NCBI GenBank assembly: GCA_011526085.1
Contig: WYBC01000025.1
Span: 62,001 to 126,000 of the forward strand
DNA: 64,000 nucleotides
Reading direction: 5' to 3'
From: Lysobacter sp.
GTDB taxonomy: Bacteria; Pseudomonadota; Gammaproteobacteria; Xanthomonadales; Xanthomonadaceae
This document shows positions 36,768 through 46,843 of the stretch, piece after piece. Both the position numbers and the translations under genes were made by a program. A model generated the notes under the pieces. It saw only the letters and a list, made by a program, of their open reading frames with translations. It did not search any database and was not told the DNA's origin. The first letter of the stretch is position 1. Every line of letters begins with the position of its first letter.

Positions 36768-38113
36768 CGTGGGTTGTCCAGCGCCGCGATGCGGATCGAC
36801 ACCGCACTGGCGTGCGCCTGCAGGCCTTCGGCCTCGGCGATCCGCACCGCGCTCGGTCCGATCCGGCGCAGGCCTTCGGCGGTCACGCTCTGCACGCTGA
36901 TCGCGGTCTGGAAGCTGGTGACCGACAGCCCGCTCCACGCGCGCGCCGCGCCGCCGGTGGGCAGCACGTGATTGGTGCCGCTGCAGTAATCGCCCAGCGC
37001 TTCCGCGGCGTAATCGCCGAGGAACACCGAGCCCGCGGCGCGCACCCGGCTCAACCACGCCTCCGGCGCGCGCAGCGCGAGGATCAGGTGCTCGGGGGCG
37101 TAACGGTTGCTGACCTCGAACGCGATTTCGATCGACGGCACCAGGATCAGCCGCGACTGCGCAAGCGCCCTGCGCGCGATGTCGGCGCGGGGCAGGCGCG
37201 CGAGCTGTCCGGCGAGTTCGGCGGCGACGCGCGCCATCAGCGGGCCCGAATCGCACAGCAGGATGACCTGCGAGTCCGGGCCGTGCTCGGCCTGCGACAG
37301 CAGATCAGCGGCGACGAAGGCCGGGGTGGCGCCGCCGTCGGCGATCACCAGCAATTCCGACGGCCCGGCCGGCATGTCGATGGCGGGACCGCCTTCGACC
37401 GTCGACACCTGGCGCTTGGCCTCGGTCACCCAGGCATTGCCGGGGCCGAAGAGTTTGTCGCAGGCCGGCACCGTTTCGGTGCCGATCGCCATCGCGGCGA
37501 TGGCCTGGGCGCCACCGAGCTTGAACACCCGGCTGGCGCCGCAGTGGCGCGCGGCGAACAGCACGGTCGGATCCGCGCTGCCGTCCGGGCGCGGTGGCGT
37601 GCAGACCACGACTTCGTCGCAGCCGGCGATGCGCGCGGGCACGCCCAGCATCAGCATCGTCGACGGCAGCGGCGCGCTGCCCGCGGGGATGTACAGACCC
37701 ACCCGGGCGATCGGTCGCACGATCCGCGCGCAATGCACGCCTTCGGCGGTGTCGACGGCATATTCACGGGCGCCGCTCTCGCGGTGGAAGGCGTCGATGC
37801 GCTCGGCGGCATCGACGATCGCCGCCTTCAGCGACGGATCCAGCGCGGCCTCGGCCGCCTCGAATTCCGCGGCGGAGACTTCGAAATCCTCGATCACGGC
37901 GTGATCGAGCAGGCGGGTGAATTTACGCAGCGCGGCGTCGCCGTCGGCGCGGACGCGGGCGACGATCTTGCCCACGCCCAAGCGCACGGCCGCGGCGGAA
38001 TCCTGGGTCGGGCGGCGCAGCGCCGCGCGCTGTCCGTCCGCGTCCAGGCTGGCCCAGGTCAACAGATTGAGATCGATCCGGTTCGCGAGCGCAGCGCTCT
38101 TCGACGTCGTCAT
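36764..38113 (-). CDS. hisD: Histidinol dehydrogenase
   Basis: 449 residues. '[17 protein letters not shown]', 'IFKLGG'-type '[17 protein letters not shown]', '[14 protein letters not shown]', '[12 protein letters not shown]' (catalytic Glu/His and Zn ligands) and 'YAPEHLIL' are all in place, with C-terminal '[20 protein letters not shown]'. Two NAD-dependent oxidations from histidinol to histidine. Four-base overlaps on both sides (hisG, hisC). Confidence 0.97.
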   Translation of the reverse strand: MTTSKSAALANRIDLNLLTWASLDADGQRAALRRPTQDSAAAVRLGVGKIVARVRADGDAALRKFTRLLDHAVIEDFEVSAAEFEAAEAALDPSLKAAIVDAAERIDAFHRESGAREYAVDTAEGVHCARIVRPIARVGLYIPAGSAPLPSTMLMLGVPARIAGCDEVVVCTPPRPDGSADPTVLFAARHCGASRVFKLGGAQAIAAMAIGTETVPACDKLFGPGNAWVTEAKRQVSTVEGGPAIDMPAGPSELLVIADGGATPAFVAADLLSQAEHGPDSQVILLCDSGPLMARVAAELAGQLARLPRADIARRALAQSRLILVPSIEIAFEVSNRYAPEHLILALRAPEAWLSRVRAAGSVFLGDYAAEALGDYCSGTNHVLPTGGAARAWSGLSVTSFQTAISVQSVTAEGLRRIGPSAVRIAEAEGLQAHASAVSIRIAALDNPR

Positions 38114-39030
38114 GCCAACATCCTCTCCACGGGCAATACCATCAGGCCGCGCGCACCGGCGCGTTTCAGATCCTCGAGCCGCTGCCAGGTCATCGCGCCA
38201 TGGCACAGCGCCTGCACCGCGACATCGCCGCCGGGCTGGCCGTCGAGCGGGGTGACCGTCGGCGGCTCGGCATCGGGCAGCAGTTGCATCAGGTGCGGGA
38301 GGACCGCGCGCGGAGCTTGCAGCATCAGCAGCTTGCTGTCGCGAATCTTCATCACACCGTCGAGACGCCGCAGCAGCAGTTCGGCGATTCCGGCGCGCAC
38401 GTCGGCGAAGCTGTCGGTCGGGCCGGCCAGCACCGCCTCGCTGTCGAGCACCACTTCGACCGGCTTGAGCTGGTTCGCGGACAGGGTACCGCCGCTGGAG
38501 ACCAGGTCGCAGACCAGATCGGCCTGCCCCAGCCGGGGGGCCAGCTCGACCGAGCCGGACATCAGCACCACGGTCGCATCGATGCCGCGCTGCTGCAGCC
38601 AGCGGCCGAGCAGCGCGGGATAGCTGGTGGCGATGCGCTTGCCGGGCAACTGGACCTCCGGCTGCCAGTCCCAGGCCTCGGGAATGCCGAACATCAGCCG
38701 GCAGCGGCCGAAACCGAGGCCGCGCAGTTCGCGGAACGGCCGCGGCTGCCCGCGGCTTTCGCGCTCGTACTGCTGTTCGATCAGGACGTTGCGGCCGACC
38801 ATGCCGAGGTCGCAGACGCCGTCGGCGATCAGCCCCGGGATGTCGTCGTCGCGAACCAGCAGCAGATCGATCGGCAGCGATTCGCCATAGTAGAACTGCT
38901 TGTCGCGGCTCTCCTGCCAGCTCAGGCCGGCGGCGGCCAGCAGCGCCAGCGCGGGCTCGCTCAGGCGTCCGCTCTTCTGGATCGCGATGCGCAGGCGATC
39001 GCGCTCGGTCGGCGCGGTGGTTCGTTGCAT
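38110..39030 (-). CDS. hisG: ATP phosphoribosyltransferase (long form)
   Basis: 306 residues from the ATG at 39030 with GAGGA ahead. Long HisG with the C-terminal ACT-like regulatory domain ('[28 protein letters not shown]', '[20 protein letters not shown]') that binds histidine for feedback inhibition; the PRPP loop is 'DLVSSGGTL'. First and committed step of the pathway. Ten bases downstream of the TrpR-like regulator gene. Confidence 0.96.
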   Translation of the reverse strand: MQRTTAPTERDRLRIAIQKSGRLSEPALALLAAAGLSWQESRDKQFYYGESLPIDLLLVRDDDIPGLIADGVCDLGMVGRNVLIEQQYERESRGQPRPFRELRGLGFGRCRLMFGIPEAWDWQPEVQLPGKRIATSYPALLGRWLQQRGIDATVVLMSGSVELAPRLGQADLVCDLVSSGGTLSANQLKPVEVVLDSEAVLAGPTDSFADVRAGIAELLLRRLDGVMKIRDSKLLMLQAPRAVLPHLMQLLPDAEPPTVTPLDGQPGGDVAVQALCHGAMTWQRLEDLKRAGARGLMVLPVERMLA

Positions 39031-39040
39031 GGTGTTGTCC

Positions 39041-39367
39041 TCAGGCGCCGCGGGGCTTGGGCCGCGGCAGATGTTCGATGGCAAGGGCGTAGCCGCCGCT
39101 GCCGCGTTCGAGCGTGCGCGCGACCCGACCGATGGTGGTCACGCTGACCAGGGTGCGGTCGTGGATTTCGCGGTAGGGCACGCCCTCGATCAGCAGCGGC
39201 ACCACCTTCCAGCGGTCGGCCATGGCTTCCAGCTCGGCCGGCGTGCACAGGTCTTCGAGGAAGGCGCGCACGTGCGCCGGCGTCGTCAGCCCCGCCAGCG
39301 CGCGCGACAGCGCGTCGAGGTCGGCCTCGGCGTCGCGATCCGGAACGGGCTGGGGGCGGTGTTTCAT
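39041..39367 (-). CDS. TrpR-like (YerC/YecD family) repressor heading the his operon
   Basis: 108 residues. All-helical TrpR fold: '[54 protein letters not shown]', the last part being the helix-turn-helix (about 70-92). In TrpR the equivalent pocket binds tryptophan; in the YerC branch the ligand is not firmly known, and this gene's position before hisG suggests histidine or a pathway intermediate (inference). Two overlapping palindromes lie 26-49 bases upstream of its ATG, so autorepression of the whole operon is plausible. Confidence 0.88.
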   Translation of the reverse strand: MKHRPQPVPDRDAEADLDALSRALAGLTTPAHVRAFLEDLCTPAELEAMADRWKVVPLLIEGVPYREIHDRTLVSVTTIGRVARTLERGSGGYALAIEHLPRPKPRGA

Positions 39368-39392
39368 GACGAAAGCGACCGGCGGTACTCAT

Positions 39393-39416
39393 GTATTAAC
39401 GTGCTAATACGTTAGC
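39393..39416 (-). promoter_or_regulatory. Candidate operator of the his operon
   Basis: GTATTA-N6-TAATAC (39393-39410) overlaps GCTAA-N4-TTAGC (39403-39416) in an AT-rich island within GC-rich DNA. The half sites resemble TrpR operator half sites (GTACTAG). On the minus strand TAATAC could also serve as the -10 hexamer, so repressor binding would block the promoter. Confidence 0.6.
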
Positions 39417-39474
39417 GCGCCCGGACATGCCAGGTCAAGCCGGCCAGCGCCGGACCGCGGGCATTGCGAGACGA

Positions 39475-40380
39475 TCAGGGCGCCGGCTTGGGCAGCGCCG
39501 GTGTCGGCGGGGCGCGACGGGCGCGCGCGAGGCGGCGGAATTCGGCTTCGATGGCCGCCGCGCCATGGCGCGCTTCGAGCCGGCGGACGATGAAATGGCC
39601 GCGGGCCATGTTCTGGAAATGATCGGTGAACAGGGCGTTGATGGTCGCCCCGCCGGCCGCGCCGACGATCGGGACCATCTGCGCCGCCGCCTTTTCGGTG
39701 AACACCACGCCCAGGCGCGCGGCCACCGCCTTGACCACCTTGGTCAGCAAGGCGCCGGCCTCGCTGGCGGCGACCGAACGCTTCGCCGCATGCGCGATCA
39801 GCGTCGGCGCGGCGCCTTCGGTCGCGGCCTCGATCATCGCGCGGGTCGCGTAGTAGCCGGTCTCCGCCGCATCGTCCGCAGCACCGGTGCCGCCGAGCGA
39901 GAACACCGCGATGCAGTCCTGCTGCACGCGCGGATCGGACAGCGAAAATCCTTCGCTGCGCGCGACGTCGGCGATCGCCCGCAGCATCACCGTGGTCGAA
40001 GCCGGAATCTCCACCAGCAACCCGGTCCAGCCGAAGAAACCGCCGGCGGCGCCGGTGGCGGCAGCGACCGCCTTGTGCATGCGCGTCGATGCCTTGCGCT
40101 CGGGGGCGTCGTCCATCTTCCACAGCGCGACCTGCGCCGATTTTTCCAGCGCGGCCTCGACCGCCCCGTGGATGCGCCGCGACGCGCCCTTCGGCAGTTT
40201 CGCGAGCAGCTTCTCGACCGGCGTGCCGACCAGCGCGGCGATGCGCACGGTCAGCGACGGCGTGGTCAGCAGCGCGACCGCGCGCTCGAGATCGGCGAGG
40301 TCCTGCTGCGCGAGGGCGTGCCCGGCAATGCCCTGCGGCATCTGCGCGGCGGCCGCGGGAATGACGTCCTGTCCCGACAT
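39475..40380 (-). CDS. EcsC family protein
   Basis: 301 residues from the ATG at 40380 (MSGQDVIPAA). The EcsC signature is clear: 'AAATGAAGGFFGWTGLLVEIPASTTVMLRAIADVARSEGFSLSDP', then 'GYYATRAMIEAATEG', and a C-terminal 'VPIVGAAGGATINALFTDHFQNMARGHFIVRRLE' with hydrophobic stretches suggesting membrane association. Named after B. subtilis EcsC; no biochemical function is established. 16 bases after the HAL-family gene, same direction. Confidence 0.88.
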   Translation of the reverse strand: MSGQDVIPAAAAQMPQGIAGHALAQQDLADLERAVALLTTPSLTVRIAALVGTPVEKLLAKLPKGASRRIHGAVEAALEKSAQVALWKMDDAPERKASTRMHKAVAAATGAAGGFFGWTGLLVEIPASTTVMLRAIADVARSEGFSLSDPRVQQDCIAVFSLGGTGAADDAAETGYYATRAMIEAATEGAAPTLIAHAAKRSVAASEAGALLTKVVKAVAARLGVVFTEKAAAQMVPIVGAAGGATINALFTDHFQNMARGHFIVRRLEARHGAAAIEAEFRRLARARRAPPTPALPKPAP

Positions 40381-40396
40381 CGCGCGGCGCCCGGAC

Positions 40397-42289
40397 TCAG
40401 CGCGCCTGCCGGACCGCCGCGAGCACCCCGCCCTCGCGCACGACCGCGAGCATCGCGGCGAGATCGATGTCCAGCGCGCGGTCGCGCTCGAGGAACGGCA
40501 CGCGCTCGCGGATCGCGGCATGCGCCGCGGCGACCGCGACGCCCGGATGGAATGGTTCGGCGGCGGACAGCTCGGCGCGCAGCGCTTCGACCTCCGCCAG
40601 GAAGGCATCGTGCCCCGGCGTGCCCGGCAGCGGGCCGCCCTGCACCTTCGCGGCGAGCCCGGCGGCATCGGCGCGATCGGCCAGATCGCGCGCGGCGTTG
40701 ATCATGTCGCGACGCAGGTCCAGCGCCTGCGCGGCGGTCATCAGCTCCAGCGCCAGCACCTTGCCCAGGTCCTCGACCATCGCCAGCACGTGGCGCGCTT
40801 CGTTCGCGCCCATCGACACATGGTCCTCGGCGTTCGCACTGGTCGGAATCGAATACACCGATGCCGGATGCGCGCGGCTGGCGAGATCGTTGACGATCGC
40901 GGCCGCGGTGTACTGCACGATCATGAAGCCGGATTCGGTCGCGTCCTCGTTGCCGATCAGGAACGGCGGCAGGCCGTCGCTGGTCGCGGGATCGACGAGC
41001 TTGTTGAGCCGACGCTCGCTGATCGACGCCAGCACCGGGATCGCCGCCTTCACGTAGCTCATCGCCAGCGCCAGCGGCATGCCGTGGAAGTGGCCGGCGG
41101 AAATCACCTGCTGCTCGACGTGCTCGGCGCGCGCGTCCGGGAACACCAGCGGATTGTCGGTGACCGCATTCAATTCGATGTCGAGCACGCGCCGCGCCTG
41201 CGCCGCGGCGTCGCGCACCGCGCCGTGCACCTGCGGGATGCAGCGCAGCGAATAGCTGTCCTGCGGCTGATGTTTCTTGCCGCCGCGGAACGGCTTGAAG
41301 CGGCGATAGAACTTCTCGCGGCCATGGCGCTGATCGGACGGCACCCAGTCCCAACCGATGTCGAAACTCAGCGCCTGTGCTTCGGTGGTGTCCCAGCTCT
41401 TCGGCAGCCACGGCCGGAATTTCGGCACCAGGTGATAGGGAATGTCCGCCAGGGTCGAGCCCTTCAGCAGATCGCGCAGATTCGCGGCGCTGTCGACCTG
41501 GCCCGGATGCGGGCGCAGGGCGTGCACTTCCTCGGCGAAGGCACCGAGGCGTCCGGCGAAGGCGTCGAGGGTCATCGCCGCGGCGAGATCGGCGGTGTCG
41601 AGCATCTCCTCCAGACGATGCAGCGCGAGCACGCCGGTGGCGAGCATCTGCGCGGTGCCGTTGTTCAGCGCGAGGCCTTCCTTGTACGACAGCGAGACCG
41701 GCGCGAGACCGGCGCGCTTCAGGGCCTCGTCGCCGCGCAGGCGTTCGCCCTCGTGAAACGCTTCGCCGCCGCCGAGCAACACGATCGCCAGATGCGACAG
41801 CGGCGCGAGATCGCCCGACGCGCCGACCGAGCCGAGCTGCGGCACCACCGGTACCACGCCGGCGTTGAGCATCGCGGTCAACGCCTGCAGCGTCTCCACG
41901 CGCACGCCGGAATGTCCACGAAGCAGCGTGTTGATGCGGATGCACAGCATCGCGCGCACGACATCGGCGGCGAACGGTTCGCCGACGCAGACCGCATGCG
42001 AAATGATCAGATTGCGCTGCAGTTCCTCGTGCAGCGAACGCCCCGACGGCGATGCGCCCGGCAGCTCGTCGCGCAGCGGGTGGGCGCCCAGCAGCTTGTC
42101 GGCATTGCTGCCGAAACCGGTGGAAACGCCGTAAATGGGTTCCTCGCGGCGCACCTGCTCGGCGAGAAAGGCCGCGGCGTGCGCGACGTTGCGCAGCGCG
42201 GCCTCATCGAGCATCACCTGCGCGCCGTAGGCGACTTCGACCAGCTTGGCGCGGGTCAGGGAACGTCCGTCGAGACGGATGGGTTTCAC
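40397..42289 (-). CDS. HAL/PAL-family aromatic amino acid ammonia-lyase, enlarged
   Basis: 630 residues from a GTG at 42289 with GGAGAG ahead; typical HutH is about 510. The MIO-forming Ala-Ser-Gly is at 157-159 in 'LGSVGASGDLAPLSH'; Tyr52 ('YGVSTGFG') is the conserved lid tyrosine; 'QDSYSLRCIPQVHGA' and 'GNEDATESGF' are present. Between the usual 'NLRDLLKGS' and 'QDSYSLRC' there is an extra stretch at about 280-341, rich in Trp, Lys and Arg ('GWDWVPSDQRHGREKFYRRF'). Likely deaminates histidine or another aromatic amino acid. No hutU, hutI or hutG is nearby; instead it sits between EcsC and hisS genes, just upstream of the his operon. Confidence 0.85.
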   Translation of the reverse strand: MKPIRLDGRSLTRAKLVEVAYGAQVMLDEAALRNVAHAAAFLAEQVRREEPIYGVSTGFGSNADKLLGAHPLRDELPGASPSGRSLHEELQRNLIISHAVCVGEPFAADVVRAMLCIRINTLLRGHSGVRVETLQALTAMLNAGVVPVVPQLGSVGASGDLAPLSHLAIVLLGGGEAFHEGERLRGDEALKRAGLAPVSLSYKEGLALNNGTAQMLATGVLALHRLEEMLDTADLAAAMTLDAFAGRLGAFAEEVHALRPHPGQVDSAANLRDLLKGSTLADIPYHLVPKFRPWLPKSWDTTEAQALSFDIGWDWVPSDQRHGREKFYRRFKPFRGGKKHQPQDSYSLRCIPQVHGAVRDAAAQARRVLDIELNAVTDNPLVFPDARAEHVEQQVISAGHFHGMPLALAMSYVKAAIPVLASISERRLNKLVDPATSDGLPPFLIGNEDATESGFMIVQYTAAAIVNDLASRAHPASVYSIPTSANAEDHVSMGANEARHVLAMVEDLGKVLALELMTAAQALDLRRDMINAARDLADRADAAGLAAKVQGGPLPGTPGHDAFLAEVEALRAELSAAEPFHPGVAVAAAHAAIRERVPFLERDRALDIDLAAMLAVVREGGVLAAVRQAR

Positions 42290-42307
42290 GATCGACTCTC
42301 CACTATC

Positions 42308-42589
42308 TCAATGGCCATGATCGTCGGCGATACCCAACCGGCGATCCGCTTCTTCACGTCTTGCCTTGCTTTCTGCGATCTCGCGACGCAGCACCAGCAT
42401 GTACAGGTACAGCGCCCAGAGCGACAGCCAACCGAAGACGACGCCGAGAAACATCCCGAAACCGAAAAACTCGCCGATCCATCCGCAGATCACGATCAGA
42501 ACGACGATGAAGGCGGCCGCGCGTATCCACGCCAGCACGAAATCGAAAAGAATCGACCTCAGCACTCGCCTCAGCAGAGCGGATTTCAT
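42308..42589 (-). CDS. Small membrane protein
   Basis: 93 residues: a basic N-terminus, two adjacent hydrophobic segments (about 15-37 'FVLAWIRAAAFIVVLIVICGWIG' without strong charges, and 43-66 'GMFLGVVFGWLSLWALYLYMLVL'), then a charged helix 'RREIAESKARREEADRRL'. No family recognised. Lies nine bases after hisS and 18 bases before the lyase, so it is probably part of the hisS transcript. Confidence 0.75.
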   Translation of the reverse strand: MKSALLRRVLRSILFDFVLAWIRAAAFIVVLIVICGWIGEFFGFGMFLGVVFGWLSLWALYLYMLVLRREIAESKARREEADRRLGIADDHGH

Positions 42590-42598
42590 CGCCTGTCG

Positions 42599-43984
42599 TC
42601 AACCGCCCTGCACAGGCAACGCGCGCAGTTGTTCGCGCTCGACCAGCAGGGTGCGCGCAAGGTCGCCCTCGGCGACCTCGAACTGCTCGCCGCGACGCAG
42701 GTCCTTCACCGCGACCACGCCCTTCGCCGCCTCGTCGTCGCCGCGGATCACCACGAAGCGGATGCCGGCGCGGTCGGCGTACTGCATCTGCTTCGCGAGC
42801 TTGCGCGGCTCAAGCTGGGTTTCGACGTTCAGTCCGGCGGCGCGCAGCTTCTGCGACAGCGAGAGCGCGGCTTCGAGGCCGGCGTCGTCCATCAGCGACA
42901 CCAGCACGTCGACCGAACTGTCGGCGGTCTTCACCAGCCCGGCCTCGCGCAACTGCCAGAACAGACGCGTCAGCCCGATGGAAATGCCGACACCCGGCAG
43001 CTTCGACTTCGTGTAGTGGCTGGCGAGATTCTCGTAGCGGCCGCCGGAGCAGATCGAACCGATCTCCGGATGCGCGTTCAGTGTGGTCTCGTAGACGATG
43101 CCGGTGTAGTAGTCGAGGCCGCGGGCGATCGAAAGATTCAGCGCGAAGCGGTCGTCGGCGACGCCCAGCGCGCGCAGCTGGCGCAGCACCTCGCGCAGCT
43201 CGGCCCGGCCTTCTTCGAACAGCGGCGTGCCCGCGCCCAGCGCGTCGAGCGCGGCCTGCGCCGCGTCGTGACCGACGGCGCGCACGCGCGAGAACGCGAG
43301 CAGGGTGTCGGCGACCACGGCCGCGAGGCCGAAGCCCTCGCCCACCAGGGTCGCGCGCACCGCGTCTTCGCCGCGCTTGTCGAGCTTGTCGATCTCGCGC
43401 AGCACCGCGACCTGGCGTTCGCCCTCGCCGATGCCCTGGCCCTCGAAGAAGCCGCGCAGCAGCTTGCGGTGGTTGAACTGGATGGTGAACTCACCGATCG
43501 CCAGCGCCTCGAACACCGAGGCGATCACCGCCGGGATCTCGGCGTCGTGGCGCGTGCTCAACGCATCCTTGCCGATCACGTCGATATCGCACTGGTAGAA
43601 CTCGCGGAAGCGGCCGCGCTGCGCGCGCTCGCCGCGGTACACGCGCTGCATCTGGTAGCGACGGAACGGGAACGCGAGATCGTGCTCGTGCTCGGCCACG
43701 TAGCGGGCCAGCGGCACGGTGAGGTCGAAGCGCAGCGCCATCTCGGGCAAGCCGTCTCCGCCCTTTTCGAGGCTGCCGGTCGACTGCACGAAATACACTT
43801 GGCGCTCGGTTTCGCCGCCGGTCTTGGTCAACAGCACCTCGGACAGCTCCATCACCGGCGTCTCCACCGGCAGGAACCCGTAGCGCTCGAAGGTACGACG
43901 GATGGTGTCCAGCATCCGCTGGAACGCGATCTGGTCGCGCGGCAGCAGTTCGAGGACGCCGGGCGGGGTACGCGGCTTGATCAA
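42599..43984 (-). CDS. hisS: Histidine--tRNA ligase
   Basis: 461 residues, class II synthetase. The TTG at 43984 (read [15 protein letters not shown]) is chosen because GGAG precedes it at six bases and the family starts there; the frame upstream has no ATG. Motif 2 is in '[23 protein letters not shown]', the HisA motif in '[16 protein letters not shown]', motif 3 in '[12 protein letters not shown]', and the anticodon-binding domain is C-terminal. First gene of the leftward run hisS-membrane protein-lyase-EcsC. Confidence 0.95.
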   Translation of the reverse strand: MIKPRTPPGVLELLPRDQIAFQRMLDTIRRTFERYGFLPVETPVMELSEVLLTKTGGETERQVYFVQSTGSLEKGGDGLPEMALRFDLTVPLARYVAEHEHDLAFPFRRYQMQRVYRGERAQRGRFREFYQCDIDVIGKDALSTRHDAEIPAVIASVFEALAIGEFTIQFNHRKLLRGFFEGQGIGEGERQVAVLREIDKLDKRGEDAVRATLVGEGFGLAAVVADTLLAFSRVRAVGHDAAQAALDALGAGTPLFEEGRAELREVLRQLRALGVADDRFALNLSIARGLDYYTGIVYETTLNAHPEIGSICSGGRYENLASHYTKSKLPGVGISIGLTRLFWQLREAGLVKTADSSVDVLVSLMDDAGLEAALSLSQKLRAAGLNVETQLEPRKLAKQMQYADRAGIRFVVIRGDDEAAKGVVAVKDLRRGEQFEVAEGDLARTLLVEREQLRALPVQGG

Positions 43985-44104
43985 GGGGAACTCCGGGGCA
44001 TGCAGCTGAGGGCGCAAGTTTAGCGGCTGGCCGGCCCCGCGGACCGGGCCGGGACGCCCCCACCCCCGGCCATGCCGGCCGGGGCGGCCGTTTGGCGCCC
44101 GGGC

Positions 44105-44134
44105 TTGCCGAACAGGGTGTCGGGTCCTTAGAAT
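44105..44134 (+). promoter_or_regulatory. Promoter of tRNA-Pro
   Basis: TTGCCG and TAGAAT with 18-base spacing, ending 15 bases before the tRNA; a G+C-rich discriminator follows, as expected for stringently controlled stable RNA. Confidence 0.75.
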
Positions 44135-44149
44135 ACGCGGCTCGCATGT

Positions 44150-44226
<77 letters not shown>

Positions 44227-44240
44227 ATCGATGCATCGAA

Positions 44241-44269
44241 AACGCTGGCCGCAAGGCCGGCGTTTTTTG
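44241..44269 (+). terminator. Terminator of tRNA-Pro
   Basis: AACGC-T-GGCC / GGCC-G-GCGTT hairpin with a GCAA tetraloop followed by TTTTTTG, 15 bases past the tRNA. Confidence 0.88.
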
Positions 44270-44280
44270 TTTGCACGCCA

Positions 44281-44349
44281 ATAGGGTGCGCCCCGGCGCA
44301 CCGGCTTTCATCGCGCATCGGTCGATCGGTGCGCCGGGGCGCACCCTAT
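44281..44349. repeat. Inverted repeat (ATAGGGTGCGCCCCGGCGCACC type)
   Basis: Arms ATAGGGTGCGCCCCGGCGCACCG (44281-44303) and its exact complement (44327-44349), each itself palindromic. Family-typical extragenic repeat. The right arm supplies the proA stop codon (TAG at 44346-44348). Confidence 0.85.
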
Positions 44350-45659
44350 GAAACCGGTGCGTGCTTCAGATTCCGCGTCTGCCCTGCCCCGCGCACCACG
44401 AAGCGCTCGATGGTCAGCGATTCCGCGCCCATCGGGCCGTAGGCGTGCAGGCGGGTGGTGGAAATGCCGATTTCGGCGCCGAGGCCGAGTTCGCCGCCGT
44501 CGGAGAAGCGCGAGGACGCGTTGACCATCACCACCGCGCTGCGCAGGGCGTGGACGAAGCGCGCGGCGGCGGCTTCGTCGCGGGTGGCGATGACTTCGGT
44601 GTGATCGGAGCCGTGGCGGCGGATGTGGTCGATGGCGGCATCCAGCGAATCGACCACGCGCACGGCGATCACCAGATCGAGGAATTCGGCGTCCCAGTCG
44701 TCGTCGGTCGCCGGCGCCGCGCCGGGCATGTGCGCGAGCGCGCGCGGATCGGCGCGCAGCTGCACGCCGCGTTCGCGCAGCATCGCCGCGGCGCGCGGCA
44801 GGAAGTCCGCGGCCATTTCGGCGTGCACCAGCAGCGTTTCCAGCGCGTTGCAGGCGCTGGGCCGCGCGACCTTGCCGTCGAGCAGCAGATCGAGCGCGAG
44901 ATCGGGATCGGCGGACGCGTCCACGTACAGATGGCAGACGCCCTTGTAATGCTTGATCACCGGCACCCGCGCATGCTCGGCGACGAAGCGGATCAGGCCT
45001 TCGCCGCCGCGCGGGATCGCGAGGTCGACGATATCGTTGAGTCGCAGCAGTTCGACCATGGTCTCGCGGCGCAGATCCTCCACCAGGGTCAGCGCGGCCG
45101 GCGGAATGCCGTGCGCCTGCAGGGCGCGCTGCAACGCGCCGGCGATCGCCACGTTCGAACGGATCGCCTCCGACCCGCCGCGCAGGATCACGCCGTTGCC
45201 GGCCTTCAGGCACAGCGCCGCGGCGTCCGCGGTCACGTTCGGCCGCGCTTCGTAGATCATCGCGATCACGCCCAGCGGCACGCGCACGCGTTCGATGGCG
45301 ATGCCGTTCGGCCGCGTCTCGCGGCGCGTGACCATGCCGACCGGATCGGGCAAGGCCGCGACTTCGCGCAGCGCGTTCGCGATCCCCGCGAGCCGCGCGG
45401 GGTCGAGCCTCAGCCGGTCGAGCATCGCGCCGCCGGTGCCCTTCGCTTCCGCCGCGCGCAGGTCCTCGGCGTTCGCGGCCAGGATCGCGTCGGCATCGGC
45501 ACCGAGCGCGTCGGCCATCGCGTGCAGCAATGCGTGTTTGGCGCCGGTCGACAGTGCGGCGACCGCCTGCGCGGCGTCGCGGCAGGCGAGCGCGAGCGCG
45601 CGGATGGCCGAGGCGTCCCGGGTGGGATCGTGCGAGGAATGGTGCGTGGCGTCAGACAT
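44346..45659 (-). CDS. proA: Glutamate-5-semialdehyde dehydrogenase
   Basis: 437 residues, aldehyde dehydrogenase superfamily. '[29 protein letters not shown]' is the ProA cofactor region; the catalytic cysteine is in '[14 protein letters not shown]'; '[25 protein letters not shown]' is the C-terminal signature. Reduces gamma-glutamyl phosphate to the semialdehyde (proline synthesis). Overlaps proB by eight bases; its stop lies inside a palindromic repeat, as if the repeat inserted at or reshaped the gene end. Confidence 0.96.
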   Translation of the reverse strand: MSDATHHSSHDPTRDASAIRALALACRDAAQAVAALSTGAKHALLHAMADALGADADAILAANAEDLRAAEAKGTGGAMLDRLRLDPARLAGIANALREVAALPDPVGMVTRRETRPNGIAIERVRVPLGVIAMIYEARPNVTADAAALCLKAGNGVILRGGSEAIRSNVAIAGALQRALQAHGIPPAALTLVEDLRRETMVELLRLNDIVDLAIPRGGEGLIRFVAEHARVPVIKHYKGVCHLYVDASADPDLALDLLLDGKVARPSACNALETLLVHAEMAADFLPRAAAMLRERGVQLRADPRALAHMPGAAPATDDDWDAEFLDLVIAVRVVDSLDAAIDHIRRHGSDHTEVIATRDEAAAARFVHALRSAVVMVNASSRFSDGGELGLGAEIGISTTRLHAYGPMGAESLTIERFVVRGAGQTRNLKHAPVS

Positions 45660-46836
45660 CCTGCGACTCCTGCGCGTTCGCGGCGTGCAGCGAGAGATCG
45701 TCGCGATGGACGATCGTATCGCCGTAGTTGTAGCCGAGCACGCTTTCGATGTCCTGCGAGCGGCGGCGGGCGATGCGGCGGATGTCGGCGGCGGAATACT
45801 GGGTGACGCCGCGCGCGACCGGTGCGGCGTCCGCATCGTCGGCGCGGACGATCTCGACCAGATCGCCACGGCGGAATTCGCCGCGCGCATCGGCGACCCC
45901 GATCGGCAGCAGCGACGCGCCCTTGCCGGTCAGCGCCGCGGCGGCGCCGGCATCGATCACGATCGCCGCGCCGGGCTCGACCGGCGCATGGCGCAGCCAG
46001 TGTTTGCGCGCGGCGATCCGGCTGCGCCCGGCGACCAGCCGCGTGCCGGTGAGCCGGTCCTCGCCGAGCGCGTGCGCGACCGCGGCGCGGGTGCCGTTGA
46101 ACAGCACGGTGTCGATGCCGGCCGCGCCTGCGCGCTGCGCCGCCAGGATCTTGGTGCGCATGCCGCCGGTACCGACCGCGCTGCCTGCGCCGCCGGCCAT
46201 GGCGAGGATGTCGTCGCCGGGCGCGATCACCGTCTGCATCGGCCGCGCATCGACGTGGGCCCGCGGATCGCGGTCGTACAGGCCATCGATGTCGGTGGCG
46301 ATGAACAGCACGTCGGCATCGATCAGCGCGGCGACGGTCGCGCCGAGGGTGTCGTTGTCGCCGAGCTTGAGTTCGTCGACCGAGACGGTGTCGTTCTCGT
46401 TCACGATCGGCAGCGCACCGCAGCGCAACAGCTCCTGCAGGGTTGCGCGCGCGTTGAGATAGCGGCGGCGGTTGCGCACGTCGTCGTGGGTCAGCAGCAC
46501 CTGCGCCACCGGCTGCGCGAACAGGCCCTGCCAGAACGCCATCAGCTTCGCCTGTCCCAGCGCCGCCAGCGCCTGGCGCTCGGCCATCGCCGCGCCCGGC
46601 CGCGGCGTCGCGTGCAGGACGGCCTGCAGAATCCCGCGTCCCGCGGCGACCGCGCCGGAGGACACGATCACCACCTCGCGCCCCTGCGCGCGACAGGCGT
46701 GCACGAACGCCGCGAGATGCACCGCATGCCGCGGCGACAGACCGCCATCGCCGGCGAGCAGACTGCTGCCGATCTTGAGCACCGCGCGCTTCCACGCGGG
46801 CATCGTCTGTTCGGCGAACGCGATGCGGGCGGTCAT
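45652..46836 (-). CDS. proB: Glutamate 5-kinase
   Basis: 394 residues from the ATG at 46836 ([10 protein letters not shown]). Amino-acid kinase domain: '[12 protein letters not shown]', '[11 protein letters not shown]', '[13 protein letters not shown]', '[30 protein letters not shown]' and '[12 protein letters not shown]'. The C-terminal PUA domain starts at about residue 295. First step of proline synthesis, usually feedback-inhibited by proline. Seven bases after argH, continuing the arginine run. Confidence 0.96.
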   Translation of the reverse strand: MTARIAFAEQTMPAWKRAVLKIGSSLLAGDGGLSPRHAVHLAAFVHACRAQGREVVIVSSGAVAAGRGILQAVLHATPRPGAAMAERQALAALGQAKLMAFWQGLFAQPVAQVLLTHDDVRNRRRYLNARATLQELLRCGALPIVNENDTVSVDELKLGDNDTLGATVAALIDADVLFIATDIDGLYDRDPRAHVDARPMQTVIAPGDDILAMAGGAGSAVGTGGMRTKILAAQRAGAAGIDTVLFNGTRAAVAHALGEDRLTGTRLVAGRSRIAARKHWLRHAPVEPGAAIVIDAGAAAALTGKGASLLPIGVADARGEFRRGDLVEIVRADDADAAPVARGVTQYSAADIRRIARRRSQDIESVLGYNYGDTIVHRDDLSLHAANAQESQDV

Positions 46837-46843
46837 GGCGGTC

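Noticed and set aside
39887-44023. A 1378-codon open frame on the plus strand
   Set aside because: Antisense to EcsC, the lyase, the small membrane protein and hisS, all with recognisable motifs on the minus strand.
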